NCBI GenBank assembly: GCA_937928385.1
Contig: CALEZD010000007.1
Location: 1-38,207 of the forward strand
DNA length: 38,207 nt
Origin: an uncultured Bacteroidota bacterium
GTDB taxonomy: Bacteria > Bacteroidota > Bacteroidia > Chitinophagales > Chitinophagaceae
Direction: 5' to 3'
Under the pieces are notes generated by a model. That model searched no databases, was not told the origin of the DNA, and saw only the letters and a program-made list of their open reading frames with translations. The translations under genes were made by a program, and so were the position numbers. Below are positions 26,332 to 34,833 of the stretch, in pieces (position 1 is the first letter of the stretch; the number at the start of each line of letters is the position of its first letter).

Positions 26332-26926
26332 ACATTCCTGCTAGTGTTTATGAGGTTATATCATAGCACATTTCAATAATGTCGTTGTCATATTTTTCCA
26401 AGTGTTGTTCTGTAGCATTTTAGTAAAACACCAAAAGCCACTGAATTCCAGTGGCTTTTGGTTAACTGTAAACTTCTAGTGTTTGCAAGTTGCTCGTTTT
26501 CAAGTCTTAATTGCTTCAAGTACTAAGAGTCTGCTAAATATATACCGACCCGCACTATTATCAATTTACCCTTTCGGAATTTCTTTTAGATTTTACTGAC
26601 AGTATTATTAGCTGGTTGCTGTTTCTGTTCGTGCTGATGTACTATTTCTTCCAGCTTCAAAATATTTTGTGCGCCCACATTTCCAAATAGCGACAACAGG
26701 ATGCTGTCGCATATAATCGTTTTTTTAACTATGCAAACATTAGATAATATTGACACAAATACCAGCGGCATGTAGGCGATGGCGAATTTGAATAGAGAAT
26801 GGTTGCCCTACAGTGTAGTTAGCATCTGCCAATTAGAGTAGCTGATGACTTAATGAAGGCCCAAAAGGGTGATTAAAAGCACCAGTGCAAAAGAAACTTG
26901 ACAATCTTTTTTGCAAGGTATTTACA
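26332..26926. other. Long intergenic region, largely unexplained
   Basis: This 595-bp region lies between the convergent methyltransferase and glycosyltransferase genes. It contains the hairpin at 26431-26461 and an open frame on the minus strand (26586-26771, 61 codons) whose product I do not recognise and which I do not accept as a gene. I saw no repeats, tRNA or att sequence in it. It may be decayed DNA. Confidence 0.6.
26431..26461. terminator. Terminator hairpin after the methyltransferase gene
   Basis: CCAAAAGCCACTG and CAGTGGCTTTTGG form a perfect 13-bp stem with a 5-nt loop (AATTC). The stem carries an A-run and a T-run near its ends. It lies about 100 nt beyond the methyltransferase stop codon. 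Confidence 0.7.
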
Positions 26927-27598
26927 CTATATACTATCTGTATTTTCCCTGCTCGCGCTTAGCCCGGCACGGGTATATATATAAGTTTCAGGTTCTGTTA
27001 TTTTAAAGGTCTTGTATTTAGCCTTGGCTCGTTCCCACAAGTCTGTGTCTTCTCCGTAGCGTTGATTTTTAAAACCGCCCAGTTTATAAAATAAATGGCT
27101 TTTCCCAAACAAGCCACCTGAAATTATACACTCTTTCAGGTTAATAAGGTTACCCTTTACATAATAGTCTGCAACGTCTATGTCATCATTAAAAAGGATG
27201 CCACCGTGTATCAGATCTATCTCAGGGTTTGACTTCATGAAGTCTATGCGGGTTTGCAAATGCTCAGGTGCATAAGCATCATCACTGTCCAGGAATGTTA
27301 TGTATTCTCCTGTAGCAATAGCTATGCCTGCATTTCTTGCTAAGCCTTGCCCTGCATTAGTTTGTTTTATATACCTGATATTCCCGTATCGGGTGAGGTA
27401 TTTATCTACTACTTCAAATGTATTGTCACTACTTCCATCATCAACGATTATTAATTCCCAATTTCTGATAGATTGCTGCAGTACACTATTGATGCACCTG
27501 TCTAAGTACGGAGCCCTGTTGTATGTGCAAGTGATAACTGATACAGTAGCGGTATGCCCTGTTTGTAATATGTTTCTTTGATGATTATAGTAGTTCAC
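26927..27598 (-). CDS. Family 2 glycosyltransferase
   Basis: This 223-residue soluble GT-A enzyme has the GT2 pattern: VSVITCTYNRAPYLDRCINS at 19-38, IIVDDGSSDNT at 50-60, and the metal-binding FLDSDDAY at 102-109. A conserved GQGLARNAG block precedes the DxD. The C-terminal half (LFGKSHLFYKLGGF, RYGEDTDLWERA) carries the usual ED acceptor-side acids. The donor and acceptor sugars cannot be told from sequence. It lies 66 nt downstream of surE on the same strand and may be the last gene of the same transcript. There is no membrane segment. Confidence 0.9.
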   Translation of the reverse strand: MNYYNHQRNILQTGHTATVSVITCTYNRAPYLDRCINSVLQQSIRNWELIIVDDGSSDNTFEVVDKYLTRYGNIRYIKQTNAGQGLARNAGIAIATGEYITFLDSDDAYAPEHLQTRIDFMKSNPEIDLIHGGILFNDDIDVADYYVKGNLINLKECIISGGLFGKSHLFYKLGGFKNQRYGEDTDLWERAKAKYKTFKITEPETYIYTRAGLSASRENTDSI

Positions 27599-27664
27599 AA
27601 TATCAAGTTAGCACTTTTTTCGCAAACTGAGATATGAACAAGTGCGAAAAGGAAATGCCAGATT

Positions 27665-28444
27665 TTACAAGATATCCTGCCAATCGTTCTCCAGGTTCTG
27701 CTTCATTTGATAGTCGGTCAGATCGAATTTTACAGGTACAACTGACGCGTATTTTTCTGCCAGGGCTTCCACATCCGTTCCTGTACCTTTATCCATATTC
27801 AGGAATTTCCCTGTCATCCAGTAATAATCTTTCCCGCGGGGGTCTATTCGTTTGTCAAATTCTTCCTGCCATTTGGCATAGGCTTGCCTGCATATTTTTA
27901 TGCCTTTGAATGTTTCTTTATTAGCTATTGGTATATTGACATTCAGTAGAGTATGTTCGGGTAATTTCTGAGCCAGCATTTTTTTTGTAATGGCCCTGAC
28001 TACTTCTTTAGCAATCGTAAAGTCCGCATCATAACGGTAATCTAATAATGAAAATCCTACAGAAGGCACACCCTCAATAGCGGCTTCCATAGCAGCGCTC
28101 ATAGTACCGGAGTATATTACGTTGATGGAGTGGTTGGCCCCGTGGTTGATACCGCTCAGGCAAAGGGTGGGTTTGTAATTCAGGATGATATCGCGCGCCA
28201 GCTTCACACAGTCTACAGGTGTGCCACTACTTTCCCAGGCTTCTATCCCTTCAAACATCTGTACCTTGTACAGCCGCAGAGGTTCGCCAATTGTTACCGC
28301 ATGACCCATGCCCGATTGAGGGCTGTTGGGTGCTACAACCACCACTTTGCCCAGGTCTTTTACTGCATCTATCAGCGCCCTGATACCCGGGGCGGTTATT
28401 CCGTCGTCATTAGTTACCAATAATACAGGCCTGTCAATCGTCAT
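27665..28444 (-). CDS. surE: 5'/3'-nucleotidase SurE
   Basis: This 259-residue protein is close to the family's usual length. The metal site is complete: N12-D13-D14-G (TNDDGITAPG), S44 in SGMGHAVT, and N100 in SGINHGANHS. The APNSPQSGMGHAVTIGEPL block is diagnostic. SurE removes phosphate from 5'- and 3'-nucleoside monophosphates in the cytosol, in a divalent-metal-dependent reaction. Its start is 10 nt downstream of the ABC permease stop, so it belongs to that operon. Confidence 0.96.
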   Translation of the reverse strand: MTIDRPVLLVTNDDGITAPGIRALIDAVKDLGKVVVVAPNSPQSGMGHAVTIGEPLRLYKVQMFEGIEAWESSGTPVDCVKLARDIILNYKPTLCLSGINHGANHSINVIYSGTMSAAMEAAIEGVPSVGFSLLDYRYDADFTIAKEVVRAITKKMLAQKLPEHTLLNVNIPIANKETFKGIKICRQAYAKWQEEFDKRIDPRGKDYYWMTGKFLNMDKGTGTDVEALAEKYASVVPVKFDLTDYQMKQNLENDWQDIL

Positions 28445-28453
28445 GGTACAAAT

Positions 28454-29251
28454 TTACCAATCCGATTTCAGTAATCGAAACCTGCTGACAATATAATATA
28501 CAGCTACCCATGCCAATGATACTATTACATAAGCAGTATCCGTGATTTGCTCTTCTGTTTGTACCAGGGTCTTGGCTATGTCAATCAGGGGGAATGGCAA
28601 TAGCTCGTCACTGGTTTGTAAAGGCATGAGGTTACCCGCCGGAAAATCAAATCTCCAGTTGACAAAGCCACGTACCAGGCTTTCGATTATCATATTATAC
28701 AGGAAGAAAATGCCTATGGCAATGCCGCTTCTTTTAAACAGGTAAGCAATCAGCAGTGCAAAGCCGTAGTAGTTGAGTGACAGTATGAAGATGTAAAACA
28801 GTCCGCTGATATTTCCGGGGAAATTTGCCATACTGTCGTTTGCAGCTCCGAATGCTATACCCGTAATGAATACATAAATTGTAGTACCTATTGCCAGGGT
28901 AAGTACCATCAGCCATTTGGCGTGCAAAACCTGTAGCCTTGTCCATCCGTCAATTACATTTTGTCTGTTGGTTTTAAAAGTATACTCGTTGGTAGTGATG
29001 ATAATGACCAGTACTGAAATGAACACGACAAATATGCTGGACCACCAGCCCAGGTTCTGCCACACATTGTCAAAAGCGTAAGCTTGGTCGAGAATATTGA
29101 TGCCGTTTTTTCCGTTGCCTCCCATCTTCATGAAACCATTGTTGATGCTGTAATTCCATAAAGGAAGCAGGACTGCAAACATACCGGCCATAATCCAGAA
29201 GGTAGGGTACTTCCTCACCTTCAGCCATTCTATATTGAGTAAGTTGTTCAT
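28454..29251 (-). CDS. ABC-2 type transporter permease
   Basis: This 265-residue protein has about six hydrophobic helices and a large extracytoplasmic loop after the first helix (NGFMKMGGNGKNGINILDQAY). This is the ABC-2 / gliding- or bacitracin-type permease layout. It is encoded 7 nt downstream of the matching ATPase and would form the membrane half of a two-subunit exporter. The substrate is unknown; relatives take part in peptide or antibiotic efflux and in gliding motility. Confidence 0.88.
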   Translation of the reverse strand: MNNLLNIEWLKVRKYPTFWIMAGMFAVLLPLWNYSINNGFMKMGGNGKNGINILDQAYAFDNVWQNLGWWSSIFVVFISVLVIIITTNEYTFKTNRQNVIDGWTRLQVLHAKWLMVLTLAIGTTIYVFITGIAFGAANDSMANFPGNISGLFYIFILSLNYYGFALLIAYLFKRSGIAIGIFFLYNMIIESLVRGFVNWRFDFPAGNLMPLQTSDELLPFPLIDIAKTLVQTEEQITDTAYVIVSLAWVAVYYIVSRFRLLKSDW

Positions 29252-29257
29252 GAGTCG

Positions 29258-30148
29258 TTATTTGTTGGTGAGTTCTATAAATTTAGTTTCCAGGCTTTTC
29301 TTCTTCAACACAAGGTGTGAAAGTGTTATCCCGTTTTGGATACAATATTCATTTATTTGCGTGGTGGAAATATGTGTATCGCAATTCAGTTGCAATGAAC
29401 CATTTTGCTGTTTCACGCTGTGTACGCCGGGCATTACAGATATGGTAGCCAGCAATTTTGCGATATCCGGGGCGCTTATCTCTACCTGGTCTTCACTTAC
29501 CAGTACTTCATCCACTTTCCCGCTTAACAGTAAATCACCTCTTTTGAGTATAGCTACATGGGTGCATACTTTTTCCACTTCATCCAACAAGTGGCTGGCC
29601 ATGATGATGGTTTTACCTTCCCTGTTCAGTTGCATTATCAGGTCCCGTATTTCGGCAATACCTGCCGGGTCCAAGCCATTGGTAGGCTCATCAAATACCA
29701 GCACATCAGGATTGCCCAGCAGGGTAGAGGCAATGGCTAATCGCTGCTTCATGCCCAAGGAATAGGTTTTGAATTTACTATCCTTTCGCTGCCAGAGGCC
29801 TGTTTTTTCGAGTACAACCTCACGGTCGTCTTTACCTCGCTGCTTAATAGCGGCAGCCACCTGCAAATTGTCCCAGGCTGACATATAATGGTAAAAGTTA
29901 GGTGTTTCCAGCAGAGAGCCTATACTTCGCCTTGCAGCATCGTGTGGCATACCTCCCAGCCATTGATAGCTACCTTCGTCAGCTTTCAGTACATCCAGAA
30001 TGATACCCAGTAGTGTAGTTTTTCCGCTGCCGTTAGGTCCCAAAATGCCGAAGACGCTTCCGGGAGGTACATCAAATGTTACGTTTTTAAGTGCCTGTAT
30101 CGGTCCGTAAGATTTTGATACAGAATTAATAGATAATACAGTTTCCAA
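29258..30148 (-). CDS. ABC transporter ATP-binding protein
   Basis: This 296-residue nucleotide-binding subunit has Walker A GPNGSGKTT at 37-45, signature SLGMKQ at 130-135, Walker B VLVFDEP at 149-155 with catalytic Glu, and the H-loop in IIMASHLLDEVEK. The CcmA/DrrA-like form with a C-terminal extension of about 80 residues fits ABC-2 exporters. It precedes its permease by 6 nt. The SDR gene lies 20 nt upstream on the same strand, so the run SDR-ATPase-permease-surE is probably one operon. Confidence 0.95.
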   Translation of the reverse strand: METVLSINSVSKSYGPIQALKNVTFDVPPGSVFGILGPNGSGKTTLLGIILDVLKADEGSYQWLGGMPHDAARRSIGSLLETPNFYHYMSAWDNLQVAAAIKQRGKDDREVVLEKTGLWQRKDSKFKTYSLGMKQRLAIASTLLGNPDVLVFDEPTNGLDPAGIAEIRDLIMQLNREGKTIIMASHLLDEVEKVCTHVAILKRGDLLLSGKVDEVLVSEDQVEISAPDIAKLLATISVMPGVHSVKQQNGSLQLNCDTHISTTQINEYCIQNGITLSHLVLKKKSLETKFIELTNK

Positions 30149-30168
30149 GTATCAGTGAATTTTGATGA

Positions 30169-30984
30169 TTAATCAATAAATAAGTCTTTTTGGAGAGGCG
30201 CCCCCGCCACTATAGCATAAGGTTCAAAATCTGTTATTCCTGCCTGCCGCAATACATCTTCATCTATCAGCGTGGCACCGGTATAGCTGCCTGAGGGTTG
30301 CTGCAACATATAGCTGACTGCGTCTGCAATAATTTCAGGTTTACGGCTGCGTTGCACCAGTTTTTCGCCACCCAGCAGGTTTTTTACTGCCGCTGTACCT
30401 ATGGTGGTAGCCGGCCATAAAGCATTGGATGCTATTTTGTATTGACTTAATTCTTTTGCCCATCCAACAGCCATCATACTCATGCTGAACTTACTGATGG
30501 CATAGGGTAGTGACATAGCCAACCATTTTGGACTAATGTTTATGGGCGGAGAAAGCGTAATAATATGTGCATTGTCTGATTGTTTAAGGAAGGGTATGCA
30601 GTGCTTTGTAACCAGGAATGTTCCCCTTATATTAATATCGTGCATCAGGTCAAATTTCTTCGTTTCGGTTTGTTCAGTAGATGATAAGGCAATAGCGGAA
30701 GCATTATTTATTACCGCATCTATACCACCGAAAAAGGATATTGTTTCCCTGATAGCATTAAGAATCTGGTCTTCGTCCCGTATATCGCATGGTATAGCCA
30801 GCGCCCGTCCACCTGCCTTGTTTACCTCTTCGGCTACAGAGTGAATAGTGCCACCCAGCCTGGGGTCTTCCGTTACGGATTTAGCGATAATCGCCACATT
30901 GGCACCCATCCCAGCCAATTTCAGAGCAATTGCCCGCCCAATACCTCTGCTAGCCCCTGAAATAAATACAGTTTTACCGTTCAT
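30169..30984 (-). CDS. Short-chain dehydrogenase/reductase, HSDL2-like
   Basis: From the ATG at 30984 it has 271 residues. It shows the NAD(P) motif G10-ASRG-I-G (SGASRGIGRAIA), N93-N-A-S, catalytic S145, and Y161-x3-K165 (PYAISK). The block LSPPINISPKW, the NALWPATTIGTAAV motif and the C-terminal DEDVLRQAGI put it close to the hydroxysteroid-dehydrogenase-like 2 subgroup, whose substrate is not firmly known. The frame extends upstream to a TTG at 31071, but that start lies inside the peroxidase gene's terminator, so the ATG is used. Confidence 0.9.
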   Translation of the reverse strand: MNGKTVFISGASRGIGRAIALKLAGMGANVAIIAKSVTEDPRLGGTIHSVAEEVNKAGGRALAIPCDIRDEDQILNAIRETISFFGGIDAVINNASAIALSSTEQTETKKFDLMHDINIRGTFLVTKHCIPFLKQSDNAHIITLSPPINISPKWLAMSLPYAISKFSMSMMAVGWAKELSQYKIASNALWPATTIGTAAVKNLLGGEKLVQRSRKPEIIADAVSYMLQQPSGSYTGATLIDEDVLRQAGITDFEPYAIVAGAPLQKDLFID

Positions 30985-31053
30985 GTTATTATCGTTTATC
31001 GTAGCAATACAGGTAAAAGTTACAGATTTATTTACAAATTGCTGATAAATAAT

Positions 31054-31087
31054 AAGAAAGGGGCTGCGCAATCGCAGCCCCTTTCTT
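31054..31087 (-). terminator. Strong terminator of the cytochrome c peroxidase gene
   Basis: A perfect 15-bp stem (AAGAAAGGGGCTGCG / CGCAGCCCCTTTCTT) with a 4-nt loop lies 20 nt after the peroxidase stop codon. On the minus strand it ends in a T-rich tract. Confidence 0.88.
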
Positions 31088-31107
31088 AAAAGAGTATTAC
31101 TTACTAT

Positions 31108-32172
31108 TTATGGCGCTGCAAATGCGTTGTCCGTAATCATTGTGGAATCCGTAAGTGTTTTGAGGAATGCTACCAGTTGTCTCTTTTCTACCTCATTCAA
31201 CCCCAGCCCGAACACATCATCGCGATTGTCTTTGGTCATAAGCGGGTCAACCGAGGGTACTTTGTTAACGCCTGTGTTATAGAAGTCTACTACCTGCTCA
31301 AGGGTGGTAAATCGGCCGTCGTGCATATAGTGTGTACGTAATGCAACGTTACGCAGGTTAGGAGTTCTGAATTTGCCTTTATCATTAGGGTTGCCAGTTA
31401 CATTGAAGTACCCCAGGTCGATGTCTTTTGCATATACACTGTCCAGGCCGTTATTATGCATCAGGTTGTCTGTTGCCAGCAGGTTTGTATGGCAGTGAAA
31501 GCAGTCACCCTTTTCAGTGAAAAATATCCGTCTGCCTTCTTCTTCCATAGGCGAAAGCATAATTTGACCTTTAACATACCTGTCATATTTTGTATCACGC
31601 GATACCAATACCCGCATATACTGGGCAAGGGCTTTAGCCATGTCCTGGTGTGTTATTTCATTTACGCCATAAAAATTTTTGAACATGGTTCGATACTCTG
31701 TTATAGTGTTAATTTTTGCAATATCTGTACCGAATCGTACAGTCAATTCAGTCATCATTACATCTTCCAGGGTGCCAACAAGTCTTCCGTTCCACATAAA
31801 GTTTTTATTCCAAGCCAGGTTGATGAGGGGTAATGATGTATGTCCTTTATCGAAACCGTGTTGCGGTTCAGGTATAGAAAACCCGTACTCCTGTTTATGG
31901 CAGCTTTCGCAGCTTTTCCCATCGTTGGAAAGGCGGGTGTCAAAAAACAATTGCTTACCCAATTGAATTCGTTCTGCGTATAACTTGTTGTCTTCCGGAA
32001 TGCTTATTGCAGGAAAGTGAGTAGGCAATATAAATTCATAAGGTGTCATAACAACTGTGTCGTTATTCCCATCGTTGTTATTGTTGTTAACAGGTTCCTT
32101 TTTACAGGATGAAACTGCAGCAATAACTACTATAATTGCCAAAAGCATTTGTATTGTTTTTACCGGGCTCAT
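31108..32172 (-). CDS. Di-haem cytochrome c peroxidase (MauG/CcpA family) lipoprotein
   Basis: This 354-residue protein starts with a lipoprotein signal (AIIVVIAAVSSC, lipidated C23) and then an Asn/Asp-rich linker. It has two c-type haem sites, C88-x2-C91-H92 (CESCH) and C224-x2-C227-H228 (CFHCH), as in bacterial di-haem peroxidases. The conserved FDTRLSNDG, FMWNGR and THYMHDGRFTTLEQVVDFYN blocks are also present. It reduces hydrogen peroxide in the periplasm using electrons from small cytochromes; a MauG-like oxidase role cannot be excluded. It is a single-gene unit with its own terminator. Confidence 0.93.
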   Translation of the reverse strand: MSPVKTIQMLLAIIVVIAAVSSCKKEPVNNNNNDGNNDTVVMTPYEFILPTHFPAISIPEDNKLYAERIQLGKQLFFDTRLSNDGKSCESCHKQEYGFSIPEPQHGFDKGHTSLPLINLAWNKNFMWNGRLVGTLEDVMMTELTVRFGTDIAKINTITEYRTMFKNFYGVNEITHQDMAKALAQYMRVLVSRDTKYDRYVKGQIMLSPMEEEGRRIFFTEKGDCFHCHTNLLATDNLMHNNGLDSVYAKDIDLGYFNVTGNPNDKGKFRTPNLRNVALRTHYMHDGRFTTLEQVVDFYNTGVNKVPSVDPLMTKDNRDDVFGLGLNEVEKRQLVAFLKTLTDSTMITDNAFAAP

Positions 32173-32318
32173 TGTTGTATAGTTATGTTGAGTAATATTA
32201 ATATAGTGCTGTATGTTTTGTTATGATAGCCATCAGTGACTAATAATGATATTTGTCATCATCTTGCCATATTCCTCATACTGATATTTATTTATGTGAA
32301 GGTACAATTGTATAAATA

Positions 32319-32348
32319 AAAAGCCTGTAACATAAGTTACAGGCTTTT
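32319..32348 (-). terminator. Terminator of recQ
   Basis: AAAAGCCTGTAAC and GTTACAGGCTTTT form a 13-bp stem with loop ATAA, 19 nt beyond the recQ stop, with a T-run on the exit side for minus-strand transcription. Confidence 0.85.
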
Positions 32349-32367
32349 ATAGCGCATATTTTGCTCT

Positions 32368-34599
32368 TTAGTTAGCGTATTCGCTCATGAATTTGATACG
32401 CATCAATTGCAACTGTTCGATTGTTATATTGCTATCCTTAAATTCTTCATAGGCTTCCTCAAGGTTGTCATCTGTGCTACTACGAAAGTATTCAAAAATA
32501 TCCTCTTGCTCATCTTCATCCAATTCCTCGTCTATACAGTAGTCAATATTCAGTTTAGTACCACTACTCACAATTGTATCCATTTCAGTAAGTAATTCCT
32601 GGAGAGTAACACCTTTGTTTTTAGCAATTGTCTCAAGTGGTATTTTTTTGTCGATATTCAAGATGATAAAGACCTTCATGCCACTTTTGTTCACAACGCT
32701 TTTCATTACAAAATCATCAGGCTTCACTACATCGTTTTCTTCGACGTATTTTTCAATCAGCGTTACAAACTTTTTGCCATATTTTATGGCTTTACCTTTG
32801 CTTACACCCTGTATTTTTTCCAATTCTTCCAATGTAGTAGGGTAGTTGGTAGCCATGTCAATGAGCGAGTTTTCCAGGAATACTACAAAAGGTGGAACAC
32901 TCTTTTCTTTGGCTACCTGCTTGCGCAGGTCTTTCAACATTTCGTACAAAATGGGGTCTATGGTGGCACCGTTTCCTCCTGTTGACTGAGCATCTTCATC
33001 CTCACCATCGCTGTCCTCAAATTTGTTATTCAGCGCTACCATTATTGAGAATGGCTTTTTCAGGAATTTACGTCCTTTGGGGGTTATTTTCAGCAAACCA
33101 TACTCTTCAATGTCTTTCCTTATAAGGCCCTCCAGCATCATCTGCCTGATTAATGAAAACCAGAAGTTGTCTTCCATTTCCATAATCAGGCCGGTGCCAA
33201 AAGCTTTTAGTTTATCGTGCCTGAAAGTTTTTATTTGTGGTGTTGTTTTGCCCAGTATTACATTTACTGTGTAGTCTATGTTGAAGCGTTCATCCAACTG
33301 GTCGATGGCATCCAGTACAATTTTTGAACTGTCTTTTACTTCCAGTTTTTCTTTAGGGTTCAGGCAGTTATCACATTGCCCGCAGTTGTCTTGTTTCAGT
33401 TCTTCGCCAAAGTAATGTAACAGCAGTTTTCTGCGGCAAACCCCACTTTCTGCATACGCTACAGTTTCTGCAATGAGTTGTGAACCCATTTCTCTCTCAC
33501 TCAGAGGTTTGTCGCGCATCAGGTGCTCCAACTTCTGAACATCTTTGTGCGAATAATACAATATGCATTTGCCCTCCAGTCCATCGCGTCCGGCACGACC
33601 TGTTTCCTGGTAGTAATTTTCCAGCGATTTTGGAATGTTATAGTGTATTACGAAACGAACATCGGGCTTGTCAATACCCATGCCAAATGCGATAGTAGCT
33701 ACAATAACATCAACCTCTTCCATCAGGAAATCATCCTGCCTTTTAGCGCGTATGTTTGATTCCAGGCCGGCATGGTATGCAACCGCTGATATATTATTAG
33801 CCCTGAGTGTGTCAGCTAACTCCTCTGTTGTTTTCCTGTTCAGGGTGTATATTATTCCGCTTTTGCCTTTGTTTTGATTGATGAACTTTACAATGTTTTT
33901 CAGGTTCTGGCTTTTGCTGCCTTTCGATTGTATTTCATAATAGAGGTTTGGCCTGTTGAACGATGAAATGAAGATGTTGGGGTCTTTCAAACCCAGGTTC
34001 TTTACAATGTCATCCTGCACTTTTGGTGTAGCGGTAGCTGTCAGTGCTATAATAGGCAGTTGCTTATTAATCTGGTCTATCATATCGCGGAGCTTGCGAT
34101 ACTCTGGCCTGAAATCATGCCCCCATTCTGAAATACAGTGTGCTTCATCTACCGCGATGAAAGATATTTGCATATCAGAAAAAAACGCGATATTTTCTTC
34201 TTTTGTCAGTGTTTCTGGTGCTACGTATAAGAGTTTTGTAGTGCCATCCAGCAAGTCTGTTTTTACCTTTTTCTGCTGTGTTTTGCTCAATGTGGAATTG
34301 AGGAAATGCGCAATATTGTCTTTGCTGCTGTAACCACGAATCAGGTCAACCTGGTTTTTCATAAGGGCTATCAGTGGCGATACCACTATAGCAACGCCCT
34401 CGCTCATCAAGGCGGGTAGTTGGTAGCATAAGGATTTACCTCCGCCGGTAGGCATGATCACAAAAGTGTCTTTGCCTGACAGAATGCTTTGAATTATCTT
34501 TTCCTGGTCGCCTTTGAAAGTTTCGAAACCAAAATGTTCCTGCAGCGCTTTTTTAAGGTTCTGATTTGATTTTGTAGTAGGAGCAATCCCTGCTGTCAT
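32368..34599 (-). CDS. recQ: ATP-dependent DNA helicase RecQ
   Basis: This 743-residue 3'-5' helicase has Walker A P50-TGGGKS56, DEAH box D151-E-A-H and the RecQ aromatic loop (CISEWGHDFRPEYRKL). Motif VI QETGRAGRDG is at 331-340. The RQC zinc site is C388, C406, C409 and C412 (CRRKLLLHYFG... CGQCDNC). An HRDC domain spans about 551-625. A C-terminal acidic extension of about 110 residues (ELDEDEQEDIFEYF) follows and is longer than in E. coli RecQ (about 610 residues), but such tails occur in Bacteroidota. It repairs stalled forks and acts in recombination. It is a single-gene unit. Confidence 0.97.
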   Translation of the reverse strand: MTAGIAPTTKSNQNLKKALQEHFGFETFKGDQEKIIQSILSGKDTFVIMPTGGGKSLCYQLPALMSEGVAIVVSPLIALMKNQVDLIRGYSSKDNIAHFLNSTLSKTQQKKVKTDLLDGTTKLLYVAPETLTKEENIAFFSDMQISFIAVDEAHCISEWGHDFRPEYRKLRDMIDQINKQLPIIALTATATPKVQDDIVKNLGLKDPNIFISSFNRPNLYYEIQSKGSKSQNLKNIVKFINQNKGKSGIIYTLNRKTTEELADTLRANNISAVAYHAGLESNIRAKRQDDFLMEEVDVIVATIAFGMGIDKPDVRFVIHYNIPKSLENYYQETGRAGRDGLEGKCILYYSHKDVQKLEHLMRDKPLSEREMGSQLIAETVAYAESGVCRRKLLLHYFGEELKQDNCGQCDNCLNPKEKLEVKDSSKIVLDAIDQLDERFNIDYTVNVILGKTTPQIKTFRHDKLKAFGTGLIMEMEDNFWFSLIRQMMLEGLIRKDIEEYGLLKITPKGRKFLKKPFSIMVALNNKFEDSDGEDEDAQSTGGNGATIDPILYEMLKDLRKQVAKEKSVPPFVVFLENSLIDMATNYPTTLEELEKIQGVSKGKAIKYGKKFVTLIEKYVEENDVVKPDDFVMKSVVNKSGMKVFIILNIDKKIPLETIAKNKGVTLQELLTEMDTIVSSGTKLNIDYCIDEELDEDEQEDIFEYFRSSTDDNLEEAYEEFKDSNITIEQLQLMRIKFMSEYAN

Positions 34600-34782
34600 A
34601 TATTATTTTTTACGGCCTAAGTAAACGTCACATCATGCTCGATTGTTATATGAATGATATAATATATGGGTGCGTTTGCACAAAGGTGTGCGAATTTACG
34701 ATTAACAATTTAAATAAAATCAAGTTAATATGCAATGTTTTCATAAAATATATATCCTGGTATTGTAAATGTGTGGTATAAA

Positions 34783-34807
34783 CAAGCCCCCAATAAATGG
34801 GGGCTTG
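34783..34807 (-). terminator. Terminator of the type IX secreted protein gene
   Basis: CAAGCCCCCA and TGGGGGCTTG form a perfect 10-bp stem with a 5-nt loop, 27 nt past the stop codon of the gene at 34834. Confidence 0.8.
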
Positions 34808-34833
34808 AAAATGAACTTACATGCCAGAATATA

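Noticed and set aside
26586..26771. 61-codon minus-strand open frame with a hydrophobic N-terminus
   Set aside because: There is no recognisable family and no clear ribosome-binding site, and it sits in a region that looks decayed. Kept only as part of the intergenic description.
28454..30148. ABC pair as the exporter (NdvA/Cgt) for cyclic glucan
   Set aside because: NdvA is a single fused membrane-ATPase protein of the MsbA type, while these are separate ABC-2 subunits in an operon with surE and outside the island.
30985..31071. N-terminal extension of the SDR from a TTG start
   Set aside because: The TTG and the following codons lie within the strong terminator of the peroxidase gene, and the extension adds residues that precede the NAD-binding strand without matching the family. 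The ATG at 30984 is used.
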